A DNA stretch of 39,939 bases, taken from an uncultured Oscillospiraceae bacterium. Lineage in GTDB: Bacteria; Bacillota; Clostridia; Oscillospirales; Oscillospiraceae. Every line of letters starts with the position of its first letter. Within the stretch, counting starts at the first letter, position 1. The stretch covers positions 1 to 39,939 of the forward strand of contig CAKUAM010000012.1 of the NCBI GenBank assembly GCA_934636305.1, given 5' to 3'. Position numbers and translations under genes: made by a program. Under the pieces are notes generated by a model. The model searched no databases. It had not been told where the DNA came from and saw only the letters and a list, made by a program, of their open reading frames with translations. Shown in pieces: positions 31,272-39,501 of the stretch.

Positions 31272-31277
31272 ATTATA
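31272..31277 (-). promoter_or_regulatory. Likely -10 of the prmA promoter
   Basis: TATAAT on the minus strand, 29 bases before the prmA ATG. A convincing -35 was not found (best TTCGCT at 17 bases). A 7-bp inverted repeat, GAAACAG/CTGTTTC (31291-31320), lies upstream in the divergent spacer. Confidence 0.5.
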
Positions 31278-31338
31278 TTCAGTTTACACGAAACAGCGAA
31301 AAATAACAACCCCCTGTTTCAGCACGCGCAAGCTTGAC

Positions 31339-31367
31339 TTGACGGGAGCGGAACAACCTGTTATCGT
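31339..31367 (+). promoter_or_regulatory. Possible promoter of lgt
   Basis: TTGACG (31339-31344) and TATCGT (31362-31367) are 17 bases apart. The -10 is imperfect, and an overlapping TTGACT at 31334-31339 is an alternative -35. It is the only reasonable candidate in the divergent prmA-lgt spacer. Confidence 0.45.
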
Positions 31368-31406
31368 ATAGAGGATAAAATGTGCTTCAGAAAAGGAGGA
31401 TCATGC

Positions 31407-32270
31407 ATGTTTTTGGCTTCGCCCATTACATTTCCGAATCTTGGTATCACAGTCAATCCCAATCCCGTGGCGTTTACGCTGTTCGGCAAGGATATTTACT
31501 GGTATGGGATTATCATCGCCATGGGCTTTTTGCTGGCGGTGTGCTACATGATGTACCGCGCAAAGAGCTTTGGCCTGACGCAGGATGACGTTCTGGATAT
31601 GGTCCTGTGGGCCGTGCCCATCGGCGTCGTGTGCGCGCGGCTGTATTACTGCATTTTCTATTGGGAGCTCTACGCGGACGATCCGATTTCCATCGTGTAT
31701 ATCTGGGAGGGCGGACTTGCTATCTATGGCGGCATCATCGGCGGCGCAATTACGCTGCTGATTGTGGCAAAGGTCAAAAAAATTCCGCCGCTTGTCATGC
31801 TGGACGTGGCGTCCATGGGCGCCATCATCGGCCAGCTGGTCGGCAGATGGGGAAATTTCATGAACCGCGAGGCGCATGGCGCCGTTACGGATTCCTTTTT
31901 CAAAATGGGACTGCAGGACGCCTCCGGTGCAGTGACGTATTATCAGCCGACATTCCTGTATGAATCGGTCTGGAATCTGATTGGCTTTATCGGTCTGCAT
32001 TTTTTTGTAAAAAAGCGGAAGTTTGACGGTGAGGTATTTCTGCTTTATGTGGCGTGGTACGGCCTGGGCCGTGCATGGATTGAGGGCCTGCGGACAGACA
32101 GCCTCTATCTGTTCTCCACCGGCATCCGTGTCAGCCAGCTGGTGGCGGCAGTCTCGTTTGTGACGGCAGCCGGGATTCTGGCCTACGTGCTGATCCGGAA
32201 AAAGCCGACGGCGCAGGGGCTCTATGCAGCCAAACGGGCCGCGCAGCAGCAGGAAAAGCCGGAAGATTAA
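31407..32270 (+). CDS. lgt: Prolipoprotein diacylglyceryl transferase
   Basis: Lgt transfers diacylglycerol from phosphatidylglycerol to the lipobox cysteine of prolipoproteins, in the cytoplasmic membrane. The 287-residue protein has about seven membrane segments. The signature GRWGNFMNREAHG is at residues 146-158, and YWYGIIIAMGF carries the conserved Y-x-x-G-I region near the start. The C-terminal end is basic and cytoplasmic. I chose the ATG at 31407 because AAAGGAGGA lies just 6 bases upstream; the in-frame ATG at 31380 lies upstream of this site and would add nine residues containing it. Confidence 0.95.
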   Translation: MFLASPITFPNLGITVNPNPVAFTLFGKDIYWYGIIIAMGFLLAVCYMMYRAKSFGLTQDDVLDMVLWAVPIGVVCARLYYCIFYWELYADDPISIVYIWEGGLAIYGGIIGGAITLLIVAKVKKIPPLVMLDVASMGAIIGQLVGRWGNFMNREAHGAVTDSFFKMGLQDASGAVTYYQPTFLYESVWNLIGFIGLHFFVKKRKFDGEVFLLYVAWYGLGRAWIEGLRTDSLYLFSTGIRVSQLVAAVSFVTAAGILAYVLIRKKPTAQGLYAAKRAAQQQEKPED

Positions 32271-32336
32271 AATAAAATTTACAAATAACCGGTCATTTCT
32301 ATGGCAGTGGCTATTCCATTTTGCAGAAAACAGTGA

Positions 32337-32342
32337 TATACT
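32337..32342 (+). promoter_or_regulatory. Extended -10 promoter of the small acidic protein gene
   Basis: TGA followed by TATACT (32337-32342) is an extended -10; the matching -35 (TTCCAT, 32314-32319) is poor. It lies 41 bases before the ATG, indicating that the gene can be transcribed separately from lgt. Confidence 0.6.
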
Positions 32343-32383
32343 ATCGATATTCGAAAGCCGATAACTGGAAAGGAGCTTTTTCC

Positions 32384-32815
32384 ATGAACTTTACAGAAAA
32401 TTTTGAAAACGCCAAGAATATTGCCAAGGAAGCTGCGCAGACCGCTGCTGCCAAGGCAAAGGAGCTTGCTGCAATTGCCAAGGCCAATATCTCCATCTTC
32501 ACAGAGGAAGATAAGGTAAAGAAGGCGGAACTTGAGCTCGGCAAGCTGTACTATCGTGATTATGCCGTTGGTGAGGAGATGGACTCTGCGGAGTATCTGC
32601 CCTGGTGCCAGAAGATTGACGAATCCAAGAAGGTCATCGCTGAGCTGAAGGACTACATTGCCTCCCTCAAAACAGAGGAAGAAGGCACAGAGGCTGCCGA
32701 GAACGGGGAATTTGACCTGATTGTCTCGGAGGATGCACCGGCTGCCGGCGAAGCACCGGAAAGCCAGGAAACCCCGGAGGCTCCCGCAGCAGAAGAACCC
32801 AAGACGGAGCAATAA
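32384..32815 (+). CDS. Small cytoplasmic helical protein with acidic tail, unknown function
   Basis: I do not recognise a named family for this 143-residue protein. Residues 1-45 form an alanine/lysine-rich amphipathic helix (NIAKEAAQTAAAKAKELAAI), and residues about 45-100 are a second helical part with a coiled-coil look (LKDYIASLKTEEEGTEAAEN). The tail from about 105 is low complexity in E, A and P. No membrane helix, signal peptide or cysteine motif is seen apart from one lone cysteine. AAAGGAG lies about 10 bases upstream of the ATG. It has its own extended -10 promoter and a terminator just downstream. Confidence 0.85.
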   Translation: MNFTENFENAKNIAKEAAQTAAAKAKELAAIAKANISIFTEEDKVKKAELELGKLYYRDYAVGEEMDSAEYLPWCQKIDESKKVIAELKDYIASLKTEEEGTEAAENGEFDLIVSEDAPAAGEAPESQETPEAPAAEEPKTEQ

Positions 32816-32827
32816 CAACAAGCACGC

Positions 32828-32860
32828 GGGCGCGCCGGATGCGGTGCGCCCGTTCTTTTT
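32828..32860 (+). terminator. Intrinsic terminator after the small acidic protein gene
   Basis: GGGCGCGCCG (32828-32837) pairs with CGGTGCGCCC (32842-32851) through one G-U pair around GATG, followed by GTTCTTTTT. Confidence 0.9.
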
Positions 32861-32885
32861 GTAACCGTGCGGGGAGGGGGCGGCT

Positions 32886-35138
32886 ATGCGCAGACTGTGT
32901 TTGTTTACAAGCGGGTTTGCTTTGGCAGCGGCAATGTGCGTGTGGCTGCTGCGCGATGCGCCCTGGTGGCTGGCGCTGCCGCCGGCGGGAATTTGCGCGG
33001 CGCTGTTTTTCCTGCGCACAAAAGCGGCCCGGCGCATGGCAATTGCGGTGCTTGGGCTGCTGGCAGGCTTCGTCTGGTGCCGCGGATACGAGGCGCTTTT
33101 TGTGCGCCCGCTTACGCTCTATTCCGGCCTGGCGGCGGATATCACCGCGCAGGTACAGACGGCGCCGCAGCAGACGGCCTATGGGTATGCAGTCCGGGCG
33201 CAGCTGCAGCTTGACGGCAGACGCTGCCAGGCAGCGATTTATTATACGCAGGCGGATGCACAGCCGGAGCCGGGGGATATGATCTGCGGCACGGCCAAGC
33301 TGACCGCTGCGCAGAAAAAGCTTTCTGACAGCGGCGCCTATGAGCTCTCCCGCGGCATTCTGATGACGGCGTCCTGCCGGGACACGCTGCAGGTGATAAA
33401 ACAGAACGGCGGCGTGCGCTTCTGGCCGGCAAGGCTGGCGGAACGGCTGCGGCAATCGATCCAGGCGGCGTTCCCACGGGACACGGCGGGGTTTATGCAG
33501 GCGCTGCTGCTGGGCGATAAGTCCGGGCTTACCTACGCGGAGAAAAACAATCTGGCACTTGCCGGGATTTACCATGCGGTCGCGGTATCCGGCATGCATG
33601 TGTCGATTCTGCTGGGAGTAATTCTGCTTTTTTGCGGGGCAAACAGGCGGCTGGCCGCGGCACTGGGCATTCCCATGATTGCATTTTTTATTGTTATGAC
33701 GGGTGCGCCGGCTTCGGCTGTGCGGGCCGGGATCATGCAGGCAATGGTGCTGCTGGCACCGCTTGCCGGGCGGGAAAATGATCCGCCGACGACCATCTGT
33801 GCGGCGCTTCTGGTGCTGCTGGCACAAAACCCGTGGTCCATCCTGGATGTAGGGCTGCAGCTGTCGTTTGCATCTACGGCGGGGATTGTGCTCTTTGCCG
33901 GGAGAATCTATCGCGCGCTGACAGCAGGCAAGCGGATGCAGAAGCTTTTGCGGCGGCGGATCTCCTGGGTGCTGCGCGCTATGGTGACGGCGCTTTGCTG
34001 TACAATCTCGTCAATGGTGTTTGCGCTGCCGGTCACGGCGCTGCAGTTCCGGGAGCTGTCGTTGGCGGCACCGGCCACGAATGTGCTGTGCCTGTGGATT
34101 TTGTCCGTGGTGTTCTGCTGCGGCATGGCGGCGGCGATTGCGGGTCTGTTCTTTGCGCCGGCAGCAGCGGCTGCAGCGTGGGTGCTGAGCTGGCCGGTGC
34201 GGTGGGTGCTGCTTGTGGTGCGTGCGGCAGCCGGAATCCCATTTGCGGCCATCTATCTGGAAAACGGGTATATGCTTGTGGCAGCAACTGCGATATATGC
34301 GTTTGCGCTGCTGCTGGCCATCTGGCCGGGGCGGAGAAGAACCGGCTGCGCGGCGGTGGCCGCTGCGGCTGTGCTGACGTGCTGTCTGGGTCTTGCCCGC
34401 GCGGACTGGCTCTGGCCGCAGGCGGGCTTTACGATGCTCGATGTCGGGCAGGGGCAGTGTCTGATCAGCCGGAACGGGAACAGCGTCACGGTGATTGACT
34501 GCGGCGGACAGACGGAGGAAAGCGGCGAGTGCGCAGCGCGCTATCTTCTGAGTGTGGGACAAACGACGATTGACCGCCTGATCCTCACGCACTTTGATGC
34601 GGATCACTGCAACGGCGTGCCACAGCTGCTGCGCAGGCTCCGCGTGCAGACGCTCTATGTGCCGCAGCTGCAGGGGGACAGCGCGCTGCAGACGCAGATC
34701 CTTGCTGCGGCGGCGCTTTCGGGCACGGCAGTCTGTACCGTGACACAGGATATCGAGCTGCCGGAGGAAAGCGGCGGCATCACGATTTTTGCGCCGGTCG
34801 GCGACAGTGGTACCAATACGGGACTTTGCGTCTTGGCAGGGTGCGAAAAATATGATATCCTAATAACCGGTGATCTGCCGGACCAGGCGGAGTATCGCCT
34901 GCTGTCAACGCATGCGCTGCCAGAGGTGACGGCGCTTGTCGCAGGTCATCATGGCTCGGCATCATCAACCTCGCAGACACTGCTGCAGACGCTGCAGCCG
35001 CAGGTGGTGCTCATTTCTGTCGGGCAGGACAATCCGTTTGGCCACCCTGACGACGCGGTGCTTGCACGCATCCGGCAGAGCGGCGCGGAAATTTACCGCA
35101 CGGACCAGTGCGGAAGCATTACCATTCTGGCACGATAG
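32886..35138 (+). CDS. comEC: DNA internalisation channel protein ComEC
   Basis: Inner-membrane channel for uptake of single-stranded DNA during natural transformation. The 750-residue protein is full length. It has N-terminal helices and a soluble beta domain (DUF4131, about residues 1-190), the multi-helix competence domain (about 200-460) with LLLGDKSGLTY and YHAVAVSGMHVSILLG, then a C-terminal metallo-beta-lactamase domain (about 510-750). The last has LDVGQGQCLI, the metal motif H569-x-D571-x-D573-H574, AGHHGSASSTS and NPFGHP. The intact metal site suggests an active nuclease domain. holA starts 11 bases after its stop, a common ComEC-HolA arrangement in Firmicutes. Other competence genes are not in the window. 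Confidence 0.95.
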   Translation: MRRLCLFTSGFALAAAMCVWLLRDAPWWLALPPAGICAALFFLRTKAARRMAIAVLGLLAGFVWCRGYEALFVRPLTLYSGLAADITAQVQTAPQQTAYGYAVRAQLQLDGRRCQAAIYYTQADAQPEPGDMICGTAKLTAAQKKLSDSGAYELSRGILMTASCRDTLQVIKQNGGVRFWPARLAERLRQSIQAAFPRDTAGFMQALLLGDKSGLTYAEKNNLALAGIYHAVAVSGMHVSILLGVILLFCGANRRLAAALGIPMIAFFIVMTGAPASAVRAGIMQAMVLLAPLAGRENDPPTTICAALLVLLAQNPWSILDVGLQLSFASTAGIVLFAGRIYRALTAGKRMQKLLRRRISWVLRAMVTALCCTISSMVFALPVTALQFRELSLAAPATNVLCLWILSVVFCCGMAAAIAGLFFAPAAAAAAWVLSWPVRWVLLVVRAAAGIPFAAIYLENGYMLVAATAIYAFALLLAIWPGRRRTGCAAVAAAAVLTCCLGLARADWLWPQAGFTMLDVGQGQCLISRNGNSVTVIDCGGQTEESGECAARYLLSVGQTTIDRLILTHFDADHCNGVPQLLRRLRVQTLYVPQLQGDSALQTQILAAAALSGTAVCTVTQDIELPEESGGITIFAPVGDSGTNTGLCVLAGCEKYDILITGDLPDQAEYRLLSTHALPEVTALVAGHHGSASSTSQTLLQTLQPQVVLISVGQDNPFGHPDDAVLARIRQSGAEIYRTDQCGSITILAR

Positions 35139-35149
35139 GGGGCGGCGTC

Positions 35150-36205
35150 ATGGCAAGGCGGCCGACAGAGGATACATCCGGCGAGGCAATGCGCCGGTTC
35201 AAGCAGGATCTTAAAAATGGCCAGCTCGGGACATTCTATATTGTCTGCGGAGAGGAAGCGTTTTTGCGGGAGCACTATGTGGGGCTGATTACCCGCAGGC
35301 TGACGGACGGTCCGGCCGGGGAATTTAACAGCCACCGGTTCTCTGCGTCCGATTGCACGCCGCAGGCGCTGGCAGACGCGATTGACGCCATGCCCATGAT
35401 GGCAGACAGGACGCTTGTGCGCGTGGATGATCTGGATCTGTTCCGGCTGCCGGAGGCGCAGCGGGAGCAGTATACGGCGATTTTATCTGACATTCCGGAC
35501 TACTGCTGCGTGCTGCTGGTCTATGATACGGTGGAGTTCAAGATCAACGGCACGATGAAAAAGCTTGCTGCTGCGATCAAGGCGAACGCGCAGGTGCTGG
35601 AATTTGGCAAGCAGTCGGAATCGGATCTTTGCGCATGGATTGCGCGGCATTTCCGCGCGCATGATAAGACAATTTCGGACGAGGTGTGCCGGTATCTGGT
35701 TTTCCGCACGGACGGGCTGATGACAACGCTTGCCGGTGAGATTGAGAAAATCGCTGCCTATAACGAGGGACAGGAGATTACGCGCGGAGCGGTCGATGCG
35801 GTCGTGATTCCCGCGCTTACAGCGCAGACCTTCGATATCAGCAACGCGGTTGCTGCGGCGGACTTTGAAGCTGCGTTCAGCAAGCTGCAGGAGCTGATTG
35901 CCATGCAGACAGAGCCGGTTCTGATCCTTGGCGCGATCGGCGCGCAGCTGCGCCGGCTTTTTTATGCGCGTGTGATTCTGTCTGCCGGCGGCGGGCAGAA
36001 GGAGCTTATGGACCTGACCGGCATGAAAAGCTATCCGGCCGGGCTCACGATGACAGCGGCCCGGCGTGTGACGGACGGGTTCTGCCAGCGTGCGGTGGAG
36101 CTGACGCTGCAGACGGATCTTGCCATGAAAACAAGCGGCGGCGACGCGGTGCAGCTGCTGGAAATTCTGCTGGCGCAGCTGGCATTGGAGGCGCGCCGTG
36201 GATAA
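35150..36205 (+). CDS. holA: DNA polymerase III delta subunit
   Basis: Clamp-loader delta subunit, which opens the beta clamp. It has 351 residues, within family length. The N-terminal AAA-like part includes GTFYIVCGEEAFLREHYVGL, and DRTLVRVDDLDLF and CVLLVYDTVEFK follow in the expected order. It lacks a working Walker A, as delta does. The C-terminal collar domain has AFSKLQELIAMQTEPVLILGAIGAQLRRL. The chosen ATG (35150) has AGGGGGCGG upstream; an in-frame start at 35108 lies inside comEC. The stop overlaps the next gene by 8 bases, indicating translational coupling. Confidence 0.93.
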   Translation: MARRPTEDTSGEAMRRFKQDLKNGQLGTFYIVCGEEAFLREHYVGLITRRLTDGPAGEFNSHRFSASDCTPQALADAIDAMPMMADRTLVRVDDLDLFRLPEAQREQYTAILSDIPDYCCVLLVYDTVEFKINGTMKKLAAAIKANAQVLEFGKQSESDLCAWIARHFRAHDKTISDEVCRYLVFRTDGLMTTLAGEIEKIAAYNEGQEITRGAVDAVVIPALTAQTFDISNAVAAADFEAAFSKLQELIAMQTEPVLILGAIGAQLRRLFYARVILSAGGGQKELMDLTGMKSYPAGLTMTAARRVTDGFCQRAVELTLQTDLAMKTSGGDAVQLLEILLAQLALEARRG

Positions 36206-36809
36206 AATCACCATCCGGGAGGCCATTGTGGTGGAAGGAAAATACGACAAAAATACGCTCAGCCAGATCGTTGATGCGACGATCTTTACAACAGACGGCT
36301 TTACCAGCATGAAGGACCCGGCGCTCGTGCGTCTGCTCCGGCACGCGGCGCAGACGACAGGGCTTATCATTCTGACGGATTCTGACGGTGCGGGCTTTCT
36401 GATCCGCAATACGCTCAAGAGCGTGCTGCCGAAGGATGGGGTGCTGCATGCGTATGTCCCGGATATTCCCGGCAAGGAGCGGCGCAAGCGCGAACCCGGG
36501 AAGGAAGGGCTTCTCGGTGTGGAGGGCATGACGCCAGAGATTCTGGTGCAGGCGCTGCGCGACGCGGGCGCCAGTGCTGCCGATGCGCGTGCAGAGAAGG
36601 CGTGCGCGGAGGATGTGACCAAGCAGGATCTGTATGCGCTCGGGCTGTCCGGCAGAGCGGACAGTGCGCAGCGGCGGCAAGCGCTTCTGCAGCAGCTGCA
36701 GCTGCCGGCGCATATGAGTGCGAACGCCATGCTGCAGGCCATCAATGTGCTTTTTACGCGCGGGGAATTTCTTGCGCGATTTGATACGAAACAAGAGGAA
36801 ACACCATGA
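36198..36809 (+). CDS. rnmV: Ribonuclease M5-like TOPRIM protein
   Basis: RNase M5 removes the flanking sequences of 5S rRNA precursor. The 203-residue protein starts with a TOPRIM domain: REAIVVEGKYDKNTL carries the conserved glutamate, and ILTDSDGAGFLIRNTL has the DxD metal site. The C-terminal half fits DUF4093, the second domain of RNase M5. The GTG start at 36198 has GGAGG six bases upstream and overlaps holA by 8 bases. RnmV is commonly found next to ksgA; here it lies between holA and an ABC-F gene. The protein overlaps the next gene by 4 bases. Confidence 0.85.
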   Translation: MDKITIREAIVVEGKYDKNTLSQIVDATIFTTDGFTSMKDPALVRLLRHAAQTTGLIILTDSDGAGFLIRNTLKSVLPKDGVLHAYVPDIPGKERRKREPGKEGLLGVEGMTPEILVQALRDAGASAADARAEKACAEDVTKQDLYALGLSGRADSAQRRQALLQQLQLPAHMSANAMLQAINVLFTRGEFLARFDTKQEETP

Positions 36810-38689
36810 TCGATATTTCAGTCAAGGAGCTGGTCAAAAGCTTTGACGCAGACGAGAATATTCTCGACGGCGTCAGCTTTGAGATTCAGGCCGGGGAGCG
36901 CGTTGGTCTGCTTGGGCGCAACGGCGCGGGCAAGACGACGCTCTTTAAAATTCTGACCGGCGAGCTCGATTATAATTCCGGGGAGGTGCGCTTTGCACCT
37001 GGGCGGAAGGTCGGCCTGATTTCCCAGATTCCGCATTATCCGGCGGGCTACAGCGTGGACGATGTGCTGCGCACGGCCTTTGCCGAGCTTACGAGTATTC
37101 AGAAAAAAATGCAGCAGCTGGAGGCGCAGATGGGCGCGCAGCCGGAAAAGGCGGTGCTGGCGGAGTATGACGCGCTGGCCGCGCGGTACCAGTCCGGCGG
37201 CGGCTATGAGACGGATACGCAGACGGATAAGATCTGCAATGGTCTCGGGATCACGGCCGCGCAGCGGCAGCAGCTGTTTGACAGCCTGTCCGGCGGAGAA
37301 AAAACGCGGGTGAATCTGGCACGGCTGCTGCTGGAAAAGACGGATATTCTGCTGCTTGACGAGCCGACGAACCATCTGGATCTGCATGCGGTGGAGTGGC
37401 TGGAGGCCTATATCGAGCGCTTCAAGGGGACGGTGCTGACGATCTCACATGACCGGTATTTCCTTGACCACGTGGTTACACGCATTGTGGAACTGCATGA
37501 CGGCAAGGCGGAGTTCTATTCCGGCAATTATTCGTTCTATGTGGAGGAAAAGCAGGCACGGTTTGATCTGCAGCTCAAGCAGTATGAAAAGGAGCAGGCC
37601 AAGCTCTCCCAGCTCGGCTTCACGCTTGAGCGGATGAAGGGCTGGGGCATCAATAACCGCACGCTCTATCGGCGGGCTATGTCCATCCAGCACCGCATGG
37701 AGCGCATTGAAAAAACGGACCGTCCCACGCAGGAAAAGAGCATGCGCGCGCGCTTTGCGCAGCGGGACTTTTTTGGCGATGAGGTGCTTTCTGTCAAGGG
37801 GCTCGGCAAGGCGTTTGACGGCCGGACGCTGTTTTCTGATGTGGATCTGCAGGTGACGGGCGGGGAGCGCGTAGCGCTGCTGGGCGACAACGGCACAGGA
37901 AAATCCACGTTCCTCAAAATTCTGCTTGGTGAGGAGGCTGGCGCAGGACGGATCAAGTTTGGCCCAACAGTCAAATGGGCGTATCTGCCGCAGATCATCC
38001 ACTTTGACCACCCGGAGCGGACGCTGCTGGACACGATGCTCTATGAAAAGAACTGCTCGGTGCAGGTTGCGCGCGACCGACTGGGGGCATATTTATTTGA
38101 GGGCGAGGACGTGTTCAAGACGGTTGGCAGCCTGTCCGGCGGCGAGCAGAGCCGGCTGCGGCTGTGCATGCTGATGGACGAGAAAATCAATCTGCTGGTT
38201 CTCGATGAGCCGACAAACCATCTGGACATTGCCTCGCGGGAATGGATCGAAGCGGCGCTGGAGGATTACGAGGGTGCGCTGATTTTCGTCTCGCATGACC
38301 GGTATTTTGTCAATAAATTCGCGACCCGCATCTGGGAACTGGAGCATGCGCATATCCGGGATTTTCCGTGCGGATATGAAAAATACCGCTCCATCAAGGA
38401 GAAGGAGGCCATTGCGGCGCTGGCTCCGGAGAAGCCCAAAAAAGAGCATAAGGAAAAGCCAAAGACCTCCGGCAGCAAGATGATTGAGAAAAAGGTCCGT
38501 GCGCTGGAGCGAGAGATTGACAAGCAGGAGACGCTCAGCGCAGCGCTCGACGAAAAAATTGAGGCGGCGGCCTCCGATTATCAGGAGCTTGCAAAGCTCA
38601 TGGAGGAAAAGCAGCAGCTTGAGCAGCAGCTGGCGCAGCTGATGGACGAGTGGGAGCAGCTTTCCGCCGAGCTGGAGGCGGCAACATGA
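36806..38689 (+). CDS. ABC-F family ribosome-associated ATPase
   Basis: Soluble protein of 627 residues with two ABC domains and no membrane segments, typical of ABC-F proteins that act on the ribosome (translation factors of the Uup/YdiF/YfmR type, or antibiotic target protection). Domain 1 has GRNGAGKT (37-44), LSGGEKTRVNLARLLL and LLLDEPTNHLDLH. A charged interdomain linker follows (about 240-315, KQYEKEQAKLSQLGFTLERM), then domain 2 with GDNGTGKSTF, LSGGEQSRLRLC and LVLDEPTNHLD. The C-terminal 90 residues are a coiled coil rich in K, E and Q, like Uup/YdiF. The long tail argues more for a housekeeping than a resistance-type ABC-F. The start overlaps rnmV (ATGA) and the stop overlaps the next gene. 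Confidence 0.93.
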   Translation: MIDISVKELVKSFDADENILDGVSFEIQAGERVGLLGRNGAGKTTLFKILTGELDYNSGEVRFAPGRKVGLISQIPHYPAGYSVDDVLRTAFAELTSIQKKMQQLEAQMGAQPEKAVLAEYDALAARYQSGGGYETDTQTDKICNGLGITAAQRQQLFDSLSGGEKTRVNLARLLLEKTDILLLDEPTNHLDLHAVEWLEAYIERFKGTVLTISHDRYFLDHVVTRIVELHDGKAEFYSGNYSFYVEEKQARFDLQLKQYEKEQAKLSQLGFTLERMKGWGINNRTLYRRAMSIQHRMERIEKTDRPTQEKSMRARFAQRDFFGDEVLSVKGLGKAFDGRTLFSDVDLQVTGGERVALLGDNGTGKSTFLKILLGEEAGAGRIKFGPTVKWAYLPQIIHFDHPERTLLDTMLYEKNCSVQVARDRLGAYLFEGEDVFKTVGSLSGGEQSRLRLCMLMDEKINLLVLDEPTNHLDIASREWIEAALEDYEGALIFVSHDRYFVNKFATRIWELEHAHIRDFPCGYEKYRSIKEKEAIAALAPEKPKKEHKEKPKTSGSKMIEKKVRALEREIDKQETLSAALDEKIEAAASDYQELAKLMEEKQQLEQQLAQLMDEWEQLSAELEAAT

Positions 38690-39429
38690 TCCCCGTCTGG
38701 CTGATTGCAGCCATTGCGCTGCTGGGGGCAGTGTGCCTGGCGCTGCCGCTGCATATCGGCATGACCGGCATTTGTCTGCTGCTTCTGGCGGCAGTTTTGC
38801 TTGCGCTGCGGATTTTAAAGAAAAAGAACGCACCGAAGCTCTGGGGCAGGATTCTGATTGGCCTGACAGCAGCGTCCATGGCCGTCATTTTTGGTGCGAT
38901 GGGCTATCTTGCGGCGCAAGGGAGAGATGATGCATTGACGCAGAGCGGGACGCCGGATTTTATTGTGGTGCTGGGCGCACAGGTACAGGGCGACGAGCCG
39001 TCGCTGACGCTGAAAAAGCGCCTGGATAAGACGCTGGCTTTCCTGCAGGAGCACCCGGACAAGACCGTGATCGTCTCCGGCGGCCAGGGGCCGGACGAGG
39101 CGCACGCAGAGGCGGCGGTGATGGCGCGGTATCTGATTGCGCACGGCGTGGACGCAGAACGGATCCTTGAGGAAACCAGAGCCTCGAACACACGCGAGAA
39201 TCTGCAGTTTTCCGCCATCCTGGCGGCGCAGCGGGGGATCGATACCTCGAGAGTGTTACTTGTAACGAGTGATTTTCACATGTGCCGCGCAAAATATATT
39301 GCGCGCACACTTTCCATGGAGCCCTATGGCCTTGTAAGCGATACGTGGCCCTGGATCCTGAAGCTAAATTACACGCTGCGGGAGGTATTTGCCTTTGGCA
39401 AGGCGATCTGGCAGGCCCACCGCGGGTGA
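38686..39429 (+). CDS. YdcF/SanA-like DUF218 membrane protein
   Basis: The 247-residue protein has three N-terminal membrane helices (about residues 4-20, 25-43 and 52-71), then a DUF218 domain facing outward or cytoplasmic. DFIVVLGAQVQGDEPSLTLKKRL, TVIVSGGQGPDE, ILEETRASNTRENLQFS and VLLVTSDFHMCRAKYIA are the ordered motifs of the YdcF/SanA/ElyC family. The family is linked to envelope integrity, but its reaction is not established. The ATG at 38686 overlaps the ABC-F stop (ATGA). No terminator follows, but the next gene has its own promoter. Confidence 0.9.
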   Translation: MIPVWLIAAIALLGAVCLALPLHIGMTGICLLLLAAVLLALRILKKKNAPKLWGRILIGLTAASMAVIFGAMGYLAAQGRDDALTQSGTPDFIVVLGAQVQGDEPSLTLKKRLDKTLAFLQEHPDKTVIVSGGQGPDEAHAEAAVMARYLIAHGVDAERILEETRASNTRENLQFSAILAAQRGIDTSRVLLVTSDFHMCRAKYIARTLSMEPYGLVSDTWPWILKLNYTLREVFAFGKAIWQAHRG

Positions 39430-39443
39430 GCACAGAGCCGTGA

Positions 39444-39471
39444 TTGACTTTCCAGCGGCGTGTGATACAAT
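39444..39471 (+). promoter_or_regulatory. Promoter of the Mrp/NBP35 gene
   Basis: TTGACT (39444-39449) and TACAAT (39466-39471) are 16 bases apart, and TGA before TACAAT makes an extended -10. It lies 30 bases before the ATG. Confidence 0.8.
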
Positions 39472-39501
39472 ACTCAAAATGACACAAAAGGAGTGTTTTC
39501 T

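Noticed and set aside
31291..31320. Operator at the 7-bp inverted repeat GAAACAG/CTGTTTC in the prmA-lgt spacer
   Set aside because: The arms are short and separated by 16 bases; such matches are common by chance.
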